From the NCBI RefSeq assembly GCF_003286085.1, contig NW_020825595.1:45917-109916 (forward strand): a stretch of 64,000 bases of DNA, given 5' to 3'. The translations under genes and the position numbers were made by a program. Origin of the DNA: Drosophila persimilis (lineage: Eukaryota > Arthropoda > Insecta > Diptera > Drosophilidae). Positions 54,427 through 64,000 of this stretch are shown here, piece by piece. Position 1 is the first letter of the stretch. Every line of letters starts with the position of its first letter. Below the pieces are notes generated by a model. That model worked only from the letters and a program-made list of their open reading frames with translations, was not told where the DNA came from and ran no database searches.

Positions 54427-55846
54427 ATGTATGCGAATATACTAATACTGACTTTTGTTATATTGACGACTTCGGAAGTAATTGACTATACGCATAGTGA
54501 CTATCTATTGCTCAAAGACGACAGAGACGTTTACACTTATGAAACATACGCTGAACTTTTCCATATTACTAATTTGAGTTTTTATAGAGAGATAATTGAT
54601 AAAGAATCCAAATATGTCAACAAATCAATTAATTCAGACGATGAGTGGGAAATATCAATGGACTTAAGTCTATTAAAATTAATGATTTCAGAATTAGTTC
54701 CAAAACGGAATGAAAGGGGAATAAATGAATTAGGTACCATTTGGAAATGGATAGCAGGCAGCCCTGATCATGACGACTTTTTGAAAATACAAAATAAAGT
54801 AAATGAATTAACTGAAAATAATAATAAACAATTTGTAATAAATTCCAAATTTTCAAAGAAATTGAACTGCTATCAAATTCATTAAAAATGTCATCTTCAA
54901 TGAAGAAACGATACTGAGAAAGCATCGTTTAAAATTAATAACTTTTGACCTACTAAATTTAGTTGATACCATAACCCTCTTAAAAGTAAACATTTTCAAT
55001 ACAAAAATTTTAAATAAAAACGAAATAGAGGACATTTATAAGCATGAAAAACATAATGTTGAACTGTCTGATCTGCTGGACATTGCAACGGTTAAAATAA
55101 TTCGAAATGCAGATTTAATAATCATTTACATAAAATATCCTCAAATTAAAGATATTTGCAAGTTTTACCATGCAAGAGCCATCTCACAAAATGATGGAAT
55201 GTTAGTTATAAGTGAAAAAGTTTGTGAATGTAAGGAGAAATACTATTTAATGAATAATTTTAAAAGTGAAACTTTTAACAATTACGCACAAATAAATTTA
55301 AAGAGTACCTGTTTCACCAATTTACTTAATGGCTTTAAAGCCAACTGCACTAAAAAAAGGGAAAAAAACAAAGAAATAGACATCATTCAGGATGGTGCCA
55401 TATTAGTTTCAGGCAAAAATATCGTAGACAATACTACTTTGTTAGGATCGTATCTCCTTATATTCAACAACACAATTGTAATAAATAATATAACCCACAT
55501 AAATGATAAGGGTAAAATTCTAAGATATATATCGCATCATAGATATAGCGATTTTGAATTAGTTGATTATATACAATCGAATGATAAGCAATTTTCTTTT
55601 GATAATGTTAATATTTTAAATCCCCTTATAACATTAGGTAATACGGCCTTACCATTAACAACATTATTTTTAATCATTTTGATATTGTTAATGTTATTTT
55701 ACTTCGGCTATAAATTAACCAAATTTGTACTTATTAAATCAATAAGAATACCGTCAGAAGAAATAGTGGAAAGCAACATTCAAATACTGTCAGAAGAAAT
55801 TAGAGCTCTATCAGAACTTCAAAATGTATCGGGACGAAACATTTAA
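54427..55846 (+). pseudogene. env: Family E env (two one-base deletions)
   Basis: ATG at 54427 follows pol by 14 bases. A hydrophobic signal peptide (ILILTFVILTT) is followed by the ectodomain. A basic KRNER stretch precedes GINELG, the position of the furin-like site and fusion segment in errantivirus/baculovirus-F-type envelope proteins. One-base losses near 54860 and 54887, judged against the minus copy, shift the frame. The rest is open to 55846 with a membrane anchor (TLFLIILILLMLFYFGY) and a short cytoplasmic tail. Truncated as it stands. Confidence 0.82.
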
Positions 55847-56387
55847 GAATGGGGGGAGTTAACGTACCCAATTCCATTGAGCTCTTATACGAGTTGTAAA
55901 CAATCTTTGGCTTTCCAAAACGAAAACAATTTCAATCTTGGGCCTCCGCCTAATTGATTTCTAAGATGTACAATCTCAAGCGCCCCCGCCGCAATCCCAT
56001 TCTTTGACACTCGCCTAAATGGAAAACCAATGTTTGCCCACACCCGGCTTCTCATAAACAATCTCACTCCCGGCTTTCTGCAGATCCTGCACTTTAGGCC
56101 TTTTACAGTTCTCTCTTTGGATGACGAAATCTAATACTCGGGATGGCGAAATCAATTGAAATGTTTATAGAAAAACGATTCCCGAAAGGGATCAACGATG
56201 CAAAGATCAGAAAGTTCAAATCAGTCTTGATCCAGCAGCGACACCGCAAAGTCTAGCTAAATATTAAGATCGCGCAATCCCTTGCCCGGAATTCCTTTGT
56301 GACCCTCTACTTAAATCTATATCAGTGAAGTTCGAAGTAAAATAAAAACTTTTTAAAAACACAATCCGCTACCGCAGTTATTTAATT
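55847..56387 (+). repeat. Family E polypurine tract and 3' LTR (plus copy)
   Basis: The short tract GAATGGGGGG abuts AGTTAACG at 55857. The LTR runs to 56387 (531 bp). Confidence 0.88.
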
Positions 56388-56452
56388 TGTATATGTGTGA
56401 ATATGCTCAGCGCTGTTGGCAGCGAGAGCGCGAGGGAAGATATATGTGTGTA
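56388..56452 (-). repeat. 65 bp of family S LTR between inverted E copies
   Basis: Reverse complement of 42122-42187 of the S LTR (GTGAATATGCTCAGCGCTG, GGGAAGATATATGTGTGT), with one substitution in GCGAGAGCGC. It is the only spacer between the two 3' LTRs. S LTR sequence does not resume beyond either E copy. Confidence 0.87.
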
Positions 56453-56984
56453 AATTAAATCACTGCGGTAGCGGATTGTGTTTTTAAAAAGTTTTTATTT
56501 TACTTCGAACTTCACTGATATAGATTTAAGTAGAGGGTCACAAAGGAGTTCCGGGCCAAGGGATTGCGCGATCTTAATATTTAGCTAGACTTTTCGGTGT
56601 CGCTGCTGGATCAAGACTGGTTTGAACTTTCTGATCTTTGCATCGTTGATCCCTTTCGGGAATCGTTTTTCTATAAACATTTCAATTGATTTCGCCATCC
56701 CGAGTATTGGATTTCGTCATCCAAAGAGAGAACTGTAAAAGGCCTAAAGTGCAGGATCTGCAGAAAGCCGGGAGTGAGATTGTTTATGAGAAGCCGGGTG
56801 TGGGCAAACATTGGTTTTCCATTTAGGCGAGTGTCAAAGATTGGGATTGCGGCGGGGGCGCTTGAGATTGTACATCTTAGAAATCAATTAGGCGGAGGCC
56901 CAAGATTGAAATTGTTTTCGTTTTGGAAAGCCAAAGATTGTTTACAACTCGTATAAGAGCTCAATGGAATTGGGTACGTTAACT
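56453..56984 (-). repeat. Family E 3' LTR (minus copy)
   Basis: 532 bp, reverse complement of the E LTR. The polypurine tract (GGGGGG on the minus strand) lies at 56985-56992. Confidence 0.88.
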
Positions 56985-56994
56985 CCCCCCATTC

Positions 56995-58344
56995 TTAAAT
57001 GTTTCGTCCCGATACATTTTGAAGTTCTGATAGAGCTCTAATTTCTTCTGACAGTATTTGAATGTTGCTTTCCACTATTTCTTCTGACGGTATTCTTATT
57101 GATTTAATAAGTACAAATTTGGTTAATTTATAGCCGAAGTAAAATAACATTAACAATATCAAAATGATTAAAAATAATGTTGTTAATGGTAAGGCCGTAT
57201 TACCTAATGTTATAAGGGGATTTAAAATATTAACATTATCAAAAGAAAATTGCTTATCATTCGATTGTATATAATCAACTAATTCAAAATCGCTATATCT
57301 ATGTTGCGATATATATCTTAGAATTTTACCCTTATCATTTATGTGGGTTATATTATTTATTACAATTGTGTTGTTGAATATAAGGAGATACGATCCTAAC
57401 AAAGTAGTATTGTCTACGATATTTTTGCCTGAAACTAATATGGCACCATCCTGAATGATGTCTATTTCTTTGTTTTTTTCCCTTTTTTTAGTGCAGTTGG
57501 CTTTAAAGCCATTAAGTAAATTGGTGAAACAGGTACTCTTTAAATTTATTTGTGCGTAATTGTTAAAAGTTTCACTTTTAAAATTATTCATTAAATAGTA
57601 TTTCTCCTTACATTCACAAACTTTTTCACTTATAACTAACATTCCATCATTTTGTGAGATGGCTCTTGCATGGTAAAACTTGCAAATATCTTTAATTTGA
57701 GGATATTTTATGTAAATGATTATTAAATCTGCATTTTGAATTATTTTAACCGTTGCAATGTCCAGCAGATCAGACAGTTCAACATTATGTTTTTCATGCT
57801 TATAAATGTCCTCTATTTCGTTTTTATTTAAAATTTTTGTATTGAAAATGTTTACTTTTAAGAGGGTTATGGTATCAACTAAATTTAGTAGGTCAAAAGT
57901 TATTAATTTTAAACGATGCTTTCTCAGTATCGTTTCTTCATTGAAGATGACATTTTTTAATGAATTTGATAGCAGTTCAATTTCTTTGAAAAATTTGGAA
58001 TTTATTACAAATTGCCTGCTATCCATTTCCAAATGGTACCTAATTCATTTATTCCCCTTTCATTCCGTTTTGGAACTAATTCTGAAATCATTAATTTTAA
58101 TAGACTTAAGTCCATTGATATTTCCCACTCATCGTCTGAATTAATTGATTTGTTGACATATTTGGATTCTTTATCAATTATCTCTCTATAAAAACTCAAA
58201 TTAGTAATATGGAAAAGTTCAGCGTATGTTTCATAAGTGTAAACGTCTCTGTCGTCTTTGAGCAATAGTCACTATGCGTATAGTCAATTACTTCCGAAGT
58301 CGTCAATATAACAAAAGTCAGTATTAGTATATTCGCATACATTT
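56995..58344 (-). pseudogene. env: Family E env (minus copy), deleted
   Basis: Start ATG at about 58342. A 4 base loss near 58270 shifts the frame just after the signal peptide. A second deletion of about 80 bases at 58018 removes the segment after the presumed fusion region. From there to 56995 the frame is open (345 codons). The damage differs from that in the plus copy. Confidence 0.82.
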
Positions 58345-58358
58345 TCTGGAAAAAATAT

Positions 58359-61300
58359 TTAATATTTGATGTTATCTTTATGTATAATTCTGTTTCTATT
58401 GTTGATTATAATTTTATTCGGTCGATTTTCCTTAACTACCTGCTTTTTGTATCGGGATTGAAGTTTATTTCTTTCCCCGAATTTCTTTTCATAAACTACG
58501 TCTCCTATTTTATAATCTTTTTCTCTTCTATCTTTGTTATGTAGCTTAAGCATTTTGGTCTGAGCTTCCTTAAGTAATATTGGATTATGTTTGTGTTCTA
58601 TTTTGTTATACAATATGTCATATGGCATTTGATTGGTCGTTGAATGTATCGTCAGGTTATATTTCAGTGCCGCCCTTATTAGTCCTTATAGTTCATCCTT
58701 GATGCACCGCGCTATTTCTGTTAGTGTGGAATGTACCCTTTCTACCTGACCATTTGAGGTGCTGTGTCTGGGATCAGCATAATAAATAGTTAAGTTACTT
58801 CTTTGTATGAATGATCTAAATTGTGCTGAAGTAAAGCTTGGTTCGTTGTCAGTCATTAATGATGTTGCTAACGGAAAGTGTTGCAAAATTTCCATTACCT
58901 TATTTTCAATGTTTAATTTACTTTGAATTTCCTTGACCACCAAGTATTTAGAATAAGAATCTATACAAGTTATGAATGTTAGGTTTTGGGCATAGTATAT
59001 GTCTAAGTGTAATTGATCTCCTTCTTTTGCTGGAATGGGAGCTTCCCCAATTGGAATTTTTACAGGGTGTCTGTGATATTTGTTTTTGTTACAGATCTCA
59101 CAATTTTTTATATATTCTTTTAATTTTTTGTGCAGGTTTGGCCAATAATACAGCTTAGTTATTTGTTTGTAATTTTCGTCTAGTCCTCTATGGGCTCTGC
59201 AATGTGTTTCTTCTATAATTATAGCTTTATCTTCTGAATTTACTACATCTTGGAGGAACTTTCTCGTGAAGAGAAATTTATTTATGAAGTTTTCCTTTAG
59301 CTTATTTTGGATAAGGTATAAATCTTCTAAAGTGCAGTGTATTCCTGTGGTTAAGTGAGGCTGAATAAATTCTTTTAAAATGATTAGCAGATTGTCAACC
59401 GTATCAAATTCAATAATATGTCGGGTATTTTCATAAACTCTTACTAACTCTTGAACTGTGAATCTCCCTTGCGCTAATAGTAGCTGCTGTTTAAATTGGT
59501 TTAGAGGCTTGCTAGTCTCTTGAATGACGTTTTCAAAACTACTCTCTGCTGAGTATTTATGTCTGATTCTGATTCTGTCTGGTCGACATCGCTATCTGTC
59601 ATATGATTTATTTTAATCCGAGATAAAGCGTCCGCTACTACGTTAGTTGAGCCTGGCTTATAAATGATTTTTGGTGTGAAACTTTCTATGAAGTAATACC
59701 AATAATAATTCCTTTTTATTAGTAGCATATAATTGCTCAGTTTTACTTAAAGTTTTAGAAATAAACGTTATGGGATTCCCATCTTGCGACAAAACTGCAC
59801 CTATTGCTATGTCCGATGCATCTGTGGTTAATGTGAATTTTTTATTGTAATCTGGTTGTACTAATTCAATATGTGCTATTAAACTGTCCTTTAAATTATT
59901 AAATGCTCCAATTATTAAATGCTCCAATTGCCATTTACTCCGCTCAGATATTTTGTTAAAGGTTTGGCAATTGTGGCATAATTTCGCACAAATTTTCTGT
60001 AATACCCTGTTAGTCCTAAGAAGCTACGTAGCTCTCTGATATTTTTAGGAATTGGATAGCTTTGTATTGTGGAGATTTTGTCAGGATCTGTTTTAATGAT
60101 ATTTTGGGAAACAATGTATCCCAGAAATTTGGTTTCCAATTGAAAGAATTTAGACTTTTCTAGTGAAATTTTCATGTTAGCGTTTTGCAATATCTGTATT
60201 ATATGAATTAGATCTTTATAATGTTGTTCTATAGTTTTTGAAAATATTATTATATCGTCCATATAAACGTGACAAGTTTTCCTAACTTGTTCTCTAAGTA
60301 TATCGTCCATTGCCCTTTGGAAAATTCTGGGAGCGTTCGTCAATCCCATAGGCATTCTTAGAAATTCATATTTGCCGTTATTTATGGAAAAAGATGTTTT
60401 TTCAATATCTGATTCCCTCATTAAAATCTGATAGAAACCTGACTCTAAATCAATGGCCGAGAAATATTTCGCTTTACCTAAATTGGCAAGGATTACGGAA
60501 AGATCTTGCATAGGGTATCTATCCGGTATGGTGTTTTCATTAAGTTTCTTAAAGTCTATTACTAATCTATGCTTAGGAGTTCCGTCCTCATTTACTCCCT
60601 TCTTTGGTACTACTATTACCGGTGAATTATATGGGCTTTTACTAGGTCTGATTATACCTTCATCTAACATTTTACTTATTTCGTTATTAACGAAATCGTT
60701 AACCGAATAAGCGTATGGATACTGCTTGCCATATACCGGTCTATCGTGTTCAGTGTTAATCTCTCCTTTTATATCCGTTCTGAACGGTAACTGTAAATTT
60801 ATATTGGCATGGTCTTCTTCGATGATAGATACCATTTTCCCTCTGAGATTTTCTAAATTGTCCTCTTTGTAGGTTATTGTGTTATACAATTTCATTTTTT
60901 TCAATTCAGAATTTGCATAATTTTGAATGTCGGATATTTCTACGACGGCGGGTTCAGGATATTTTAATCCCAAACTATTAAAACTTTGGATGTCGGATAA
61001 CTCAACGACGGCGGGTTCAGGATATTTGAATCCCAAACTATTGACGGATAATTCTTCGTCGGCGTGCTCAGGATTTTTTGATCCCAAGCTATATAAACTT
61101 CCTTCTACCTTTACTGAATCGCTTTTCATTTCTTTTTCTTCTTCAAAATATTTTTTTATTATATATTCCTTCAACGGAAGGATGGTTTTTCCTTCTATTT
61201 GTTTAAAGAAAGGACCTCGTCATATATTAGTTTCTCCTCATTGTCTTTATAACTTAAAGTCCCCTTTCCTGTATCAATAACCGCTCCGATTTTCTTTAAT

Positions 61301-61530
61301 AGGTTAAATCCTATTAGTAAATCTGCCTCCATTCCATCTACTTCATAAAACACTTGCTTTGTGTTGAAAATAGTTATATTATGGAAATATTTAATTATTG
61401 AAAACCCATTCACTGTAGCAACTTTCTTATAAATTGGTAATTCTTTTTTATTTTCGTAAATTCCTTTTTTTATATAACAGGAAGTTGCTCCCGTATCTAT
61501 CAAAACTTTTAATTCTCTGTTTATTTTTTT
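58359..61530 (-). pseudogene. pol: Family E pol (minus copy), several deletions
   Basis: Protease is open to about 61195 (LIDTGATSCYI) and is then shifted by a small loss in the segment before the repeats. RT is open (61174-59915) with YMDDIIIFS. The join with RNase H is disturbed by a duplicated GGAGCATTTAATAATT phrase near 59910. About 137 bases of RNase H, including the TDHQP aspartate, are deleted at 59700. Integrase is interrupted by deletions near 59540 and 58690. Not functional. Confidence 0.85.
60945..61090 (-). repeat. In-frame repeats between protease and RT (3 units)
   Basis: Three units of the SLG..PE.A.VE.S repeat against four in the plus copy. The missing unit corresponds to one internal repeat. 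Confidence 0.8.
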
Positions 61531-61556
61531 GTCTACTCTTTTTAGGTAGGGCAGAC

Positions 61557-62801
61557 CTACTTCGGGGGCTGATCTAAAAAATGATCCTCCTCAATGTTAT
61601 TTATCCTCATTGCTTTATTAGCCGGTTGTTCCGACATTTGGTTTAGCTTTCTTTTCTGCGCTTGATTGTCGTTAGACTGATTATTCGGTACTACGTTTGC
61701 CCTGAAATGCTGGGCTTGGCTATAATTGTTATTATTTCTCCTATAATAACCGTTAGTATTCTCCCGATAATTTCTATTGTTATTATTTCCCCTGTATTGA
61801 TTGCTGTTCTGTCGGTTCCGGATTTGTATCGATTCGTCTACCTCCATTGGTTCTGGGGCCTGATTTTGTTGTCTATTACCCAAGAAATAGGGTTGTCCCC
61901 AAGACATGTTATTCCTCTGCAAATCCCTTTTTTGGTCGAATGGTGAACTGTTAGTCCTAGGTTGTCGTTGGTTGAATCTTAAGGTATTGAAATTATTATT
62001 CCCTGAATTTCTGGGACCGCTGAATTGGTAGGCAAATTGGGCCCGAATGTTATTAGATTGCAATTCCTGTACCTTTGCCAAGGCATTCGGTAAATCTGGG
62101 GGATTCAATGAAAATAGGATTTCAGCAATGCCGCCGTTTAGGCCAGTGACAAAAATGCGTAAGGCATTGTCTCTAATTTTTTTATTTGATTCTTTGGTGA
62201 TTTCACTGTCCTTTCCGTGAGTCATTATTGTCTTATTTATTAACAAGGTCATTTTCTTGTTATCCTCGTTATAGAAATCTATAATTGAAAGGTTCCCTTG
62301 TCGGAGAACGCTTAACTCCTGTTCTATTATGTAAATTGGTCTCTTGTCACTGTAAACAAAGTCAAGTCGTGAAAGTATGGCATCAAAATTTAAAACTGTC
62401 CCGTGGTTGGTCAGTGCGTCATGTGCTGGTCCTGTTATTTTGTTTCTCAAAATTGTTAATGCAATATAATATTGCTTACTTCCTTTCTTATATAACTTCA
62501 CTGCAGTTTCTGCAGCTTCCCTCCATCCTACATATTGGTTTAATCCACCATTGAAAATTGGTAGGGATTCTATTACCTTTAATGTGGTGTCATCTCTTAT
62601 TGTCTCGTCTATTGTTTCTGCCTGATAATCTGATACCTGATCGGATTTAGTTTCTATTTGTTGTTTTAAATTTACAATTTGCTCTTGTACTTGTGAAATT
62701 TGAAGTGCTATCAATTGTTTGACCAGATCTGCTGTGAGATCGGTCCTTGTTTGAGAGTTAATCATTTTTAGTTTTTCAAAATCTAAAGTTAGTTGATCCA
62801 C
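61557..62801 (-). CDS. gag: Family E Gag (minus copy)
   Basis: 414 codons from the GTG at 62801, or 402 from the ATG at 62765. It is open throughout, with about ten amino acid differences from the plus copy (for example EDNKKMT for EVNKKIT). The same capsid and Asn-rich nucleocapsid are present. It is the one intact gene of this copy. Confidence 0.83.
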   Translation of the reverse strand: MDQLTLDFEKLKMINSQTRTDLTADLVKQLIALQISQVQEQIVNLKQQIETKSDQVSDYQAETIDETIRDDTTLKVIESLPIFNGGLNQYVGWREAAETAVKLYKKGSKQYYIALTILRNKITGPAHDALTNHGTVLNFDAILSRLDFVYSDKRPIYIIEQELSVLRQGNLSIIDFYNEDNKKMTLLINKTIMTHGKDSEITKESNKKIRDNALRIFVTGLNGGIAEILFSLNPPDLPNALAKVQELQSNNIRAQFAYQFSGPRNSGNNNFNTLRFNQRQPRTNSSPFDQKRDLQRNNMSWGQPYFLGNRQQNQAPEPMEVDESIQIRNRQNSNQYRGNNNNRNYRENTNGYYRRNNNNYSQAQHFRANVVPNNQSNDNQAQKRKLNQMSEQPANKAMRINNIEEDHFLDQPPK

Positions 62802-63362
62802 CTTTAATTTTTCTTATATGTTAGTTTTTATAATCTTATATAACTAATTGAACTTAAATATTTATTAATACAACTTTTGCTCACGAGCTATCCGGTAGGG
62901 GTCGTCCTTCTTAGTTTGGCTGACTGATCTTCGCACGGGTCTTCCTTCTTGATTTGGCTGACAGGTCTTTGAACGGGTCTTCCTTCTTAAATTTCTTTGT
63001 TTAACTGGGTCGTCTTCTGGGGGTCTTCCTTCTTTGGCTTCGCTGATCGTTTCACTTTCTTTATGTTTTGGTTTTGTTGGTTGTGTTTAAAAACTTTGGG
63101 GTTTTTTGGGTTTTTTTGTATTTATGAATTGTCTTGATTAGCTTTTTTATTTATTTGTATTTTGCATTGTATTTGTATTTGTATTTATTTTTGCACACAC
63201 CCTAAGCTCCGGTTTGTTTCCTTTTTATCTCACTTTTTTTATCTTATATCACACAGTCACTCCGCGTTTTTAAATTTGAAGGATTTATTCCATTAATTAA
63301 TTGTCCTTCGGGTTTCGGCACGACGCAACACTTTTATCATTCGGTGCTTTTTATACAACGTC
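62802..63362 (-). other. Family E leader (minus copy)
   Basis: Counterpart of 49145-49704 with the same GAAGGAAGACCC-type repeats (as GGGTCTTCCTTCTT on the plus strand). No gene seen. Confidence 0.6.
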
Positions 63363-63910
63363 GCCCCACGTTGGGCGCCAATTAAATCACTGCGGTAGCG
63401 GATTGTGTTTTTAAAAAGTTTTTATTTTACTTCGAACTTCACTGATATAGATTTAAGTAGAGGGTCACAAAGGAGTTCCGGGCAAGGGATTGCGCGATCT
63501 TAATATTTAGCTAGACTTTGCGGTGTCGCTGCTGGATCAAGACTGATTTGAACTTTCTGATCTTTGCATCGTTGATCCCTTTCAGGAATCGTTTTTCTAT
63601 AAACATTTCAATTGATTTCGCCATCCCGAGTATTGGATTTCGTCAACCAAAGAGAGAACTGTAAAAGGCCTAAAGTGCAGGATCTGCAGAAAGCCGGGAG
63701 TGAGATTGTTTATGAGAAGCCGGGTGTGGGCAAACATTGGTTTTCCATTTAGGCGAGTGTCAAAGATTGGGATTGCGGCGGGGGCGCTTGAGATTGTACA
63801 TCTTAGAAATCAATTAGGCGGAGGCCCAAGATTGAAATTGTTTTCGTTTTGGAAAGCCAAAGATTGTTTACAACTCGTATAAGAGCTCAATGGAATTGGG
63901 TACGTTAACT
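63363..63910 (-). repeat. Family E PBS and 5' LTR (minus copy)
   Basis: The PBS complement lies at 63363-63380, followed by the 531 bp LTR ending GTACGTTAACT at 63910. Confidence 0.88.
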
Positions 63911-63982
63911 TGCATACAACTTGTATTTTATACAACTGGAATTGGGTACGTTAACTTGCATACAACTTGTATTTTATACAAA
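63891..63982. repeat. Two 46 bp direct repeats at the LTR edge
   Basis: TGGAATTGGGTACGTTAACT followed by TGCATACAACTTGTATTTTA and TACAA occurs at 63891 and again at 63937. The second copy duplicates the outer 20 bases of the LTR plus its flank, which suggests local slippage or a rearrangement after insertion. Confidence 0.8.
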
Positions 63983-63991
63983 TTGTATGCA

Positions 63992-64000
63992 AGTTAACGT
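63992..64000 (+). mobile_element. Start of another family E LTR (plus strand)
   Basis: The last nine bases, AGTTAACGT preceded by TGCA, are the first bases of an E LTR. With 63948-63965 they form an 18 bp perfect inverted repeat around a 17 base spacer. The element continues beyond the window. Confidence 0.65.

Larger units (their letters stand above)
48596..56387 (+). mobile_element. Errantivirus family E, plus-strand copy
   Basis: Complete 7792 bp element: 5' LTR, tRNA-Lys PBS, leader, gag, pol in the -1 frame, env, polypurine tract and 3' LTR. The flanks do not match each other: roo-like sequence (ATGCATACA) on the left and S-LTR sequence (TGTATATGTG) on the right. There is no simple target duplication, so a rearrangement is likely. 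Errantiviruses are insect LTR retroelements of the gypsy group with an env gene. Confidence 0.9.
56453..63910 (-). mobile_element. Errantivirus family E, minus-strand copy
   Basis: 7458 bp with both LTRs and PBS, in reverse orientation to the plus copy. It is nearly identical in sequence but has several deletions in pol and env. The left flank is TGTA (S LTR) and the right flank TGCA, so the target duplication is imperfect. Confidence 0.9.

Overview
KIND OF DNA. This looks like insect, very probably Drosophila, heterochromatin or an equivalent transposon-dense region. No ordinary host gene, rRNA, tRNA or CRISPR was found. Almost every base belongs to retrotransposons in a deep nest. Primer-binding sites identify four LTR families: family S (412/mdg1/Stalker-like, tRNA-Arg PBS), family G (GC-rich, ~0.8 kb LTRs, tRNA-Lys(UUU)-like PBS), family M (mdg3/blastopia-like, ~250 bp LTRs, tRNA-Pro PBS) and family E (an errantivirus with env, ~531 bp LTRs, tRNA-Lys(CUU) PBS). 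Also present are a jockey-clade non-LTR element (family N), a roo-like BEL/Pao fragment, three copies of a ~1.1 kb INE-1-like repeat, and a solo long LTR carrying a 36-37 bp minisatellite (family L). The letters are working names used here; I could not match families to a database. LAYOUT. 1-5476: a partial duplicate of the central nest (end of an S LTR, two tandem broken G copies sharing one LTR, then N). 5477-7099: no gene; degenerate repeats and a 339 bp inverted-repeat element. 7100-9638: G-related pieces in opposite orientations. 9639-15090: N copy 1, with an INE-1-like insertion. 15091-18754: N copy 2, head to tail with copy 1. 18755-44604: G on the minus strand, inserted in N copy 2 with a CGCG target duplication. 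G's gag is split by the S element at 23546-42344. S itself carries a solo E LTR, an INE-1-like repeat, an M element and the L solo LTR, plus a 4141 bp-period tandem duplication (31501-39781). 44605-48595: an N stub, a second diverged S 5' end, another INE-1-like repeat and the roo-like fragment. 48596-63910: two E copies, plus then minus, tail to tail around 65 bp of S LTR. 63911-64000: the start of a further plus-strand E copy facing the previous one. HOW IT FITS TOGETHER. Exact 4 bp target duplications and coding frames that rejoin across insertions give a relative order: N, then G, then S, then the insertions within S, then the tandem duplication. Removing the nested insertions and one tandem unit leaves S at about 7.7 kb, the usual size of 412/mdg1-type elements. 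Most coding regions are broken. The least damaged are gag and pol of the plus-strand E copy and the two small 5' ORFs of S. I found no convincing new biological system. The most notable features are the large inverted E pair, the coding-length minisatellite in the L LTR, the duplicated nest, and a conserved 107-codon ORF in an S leader.
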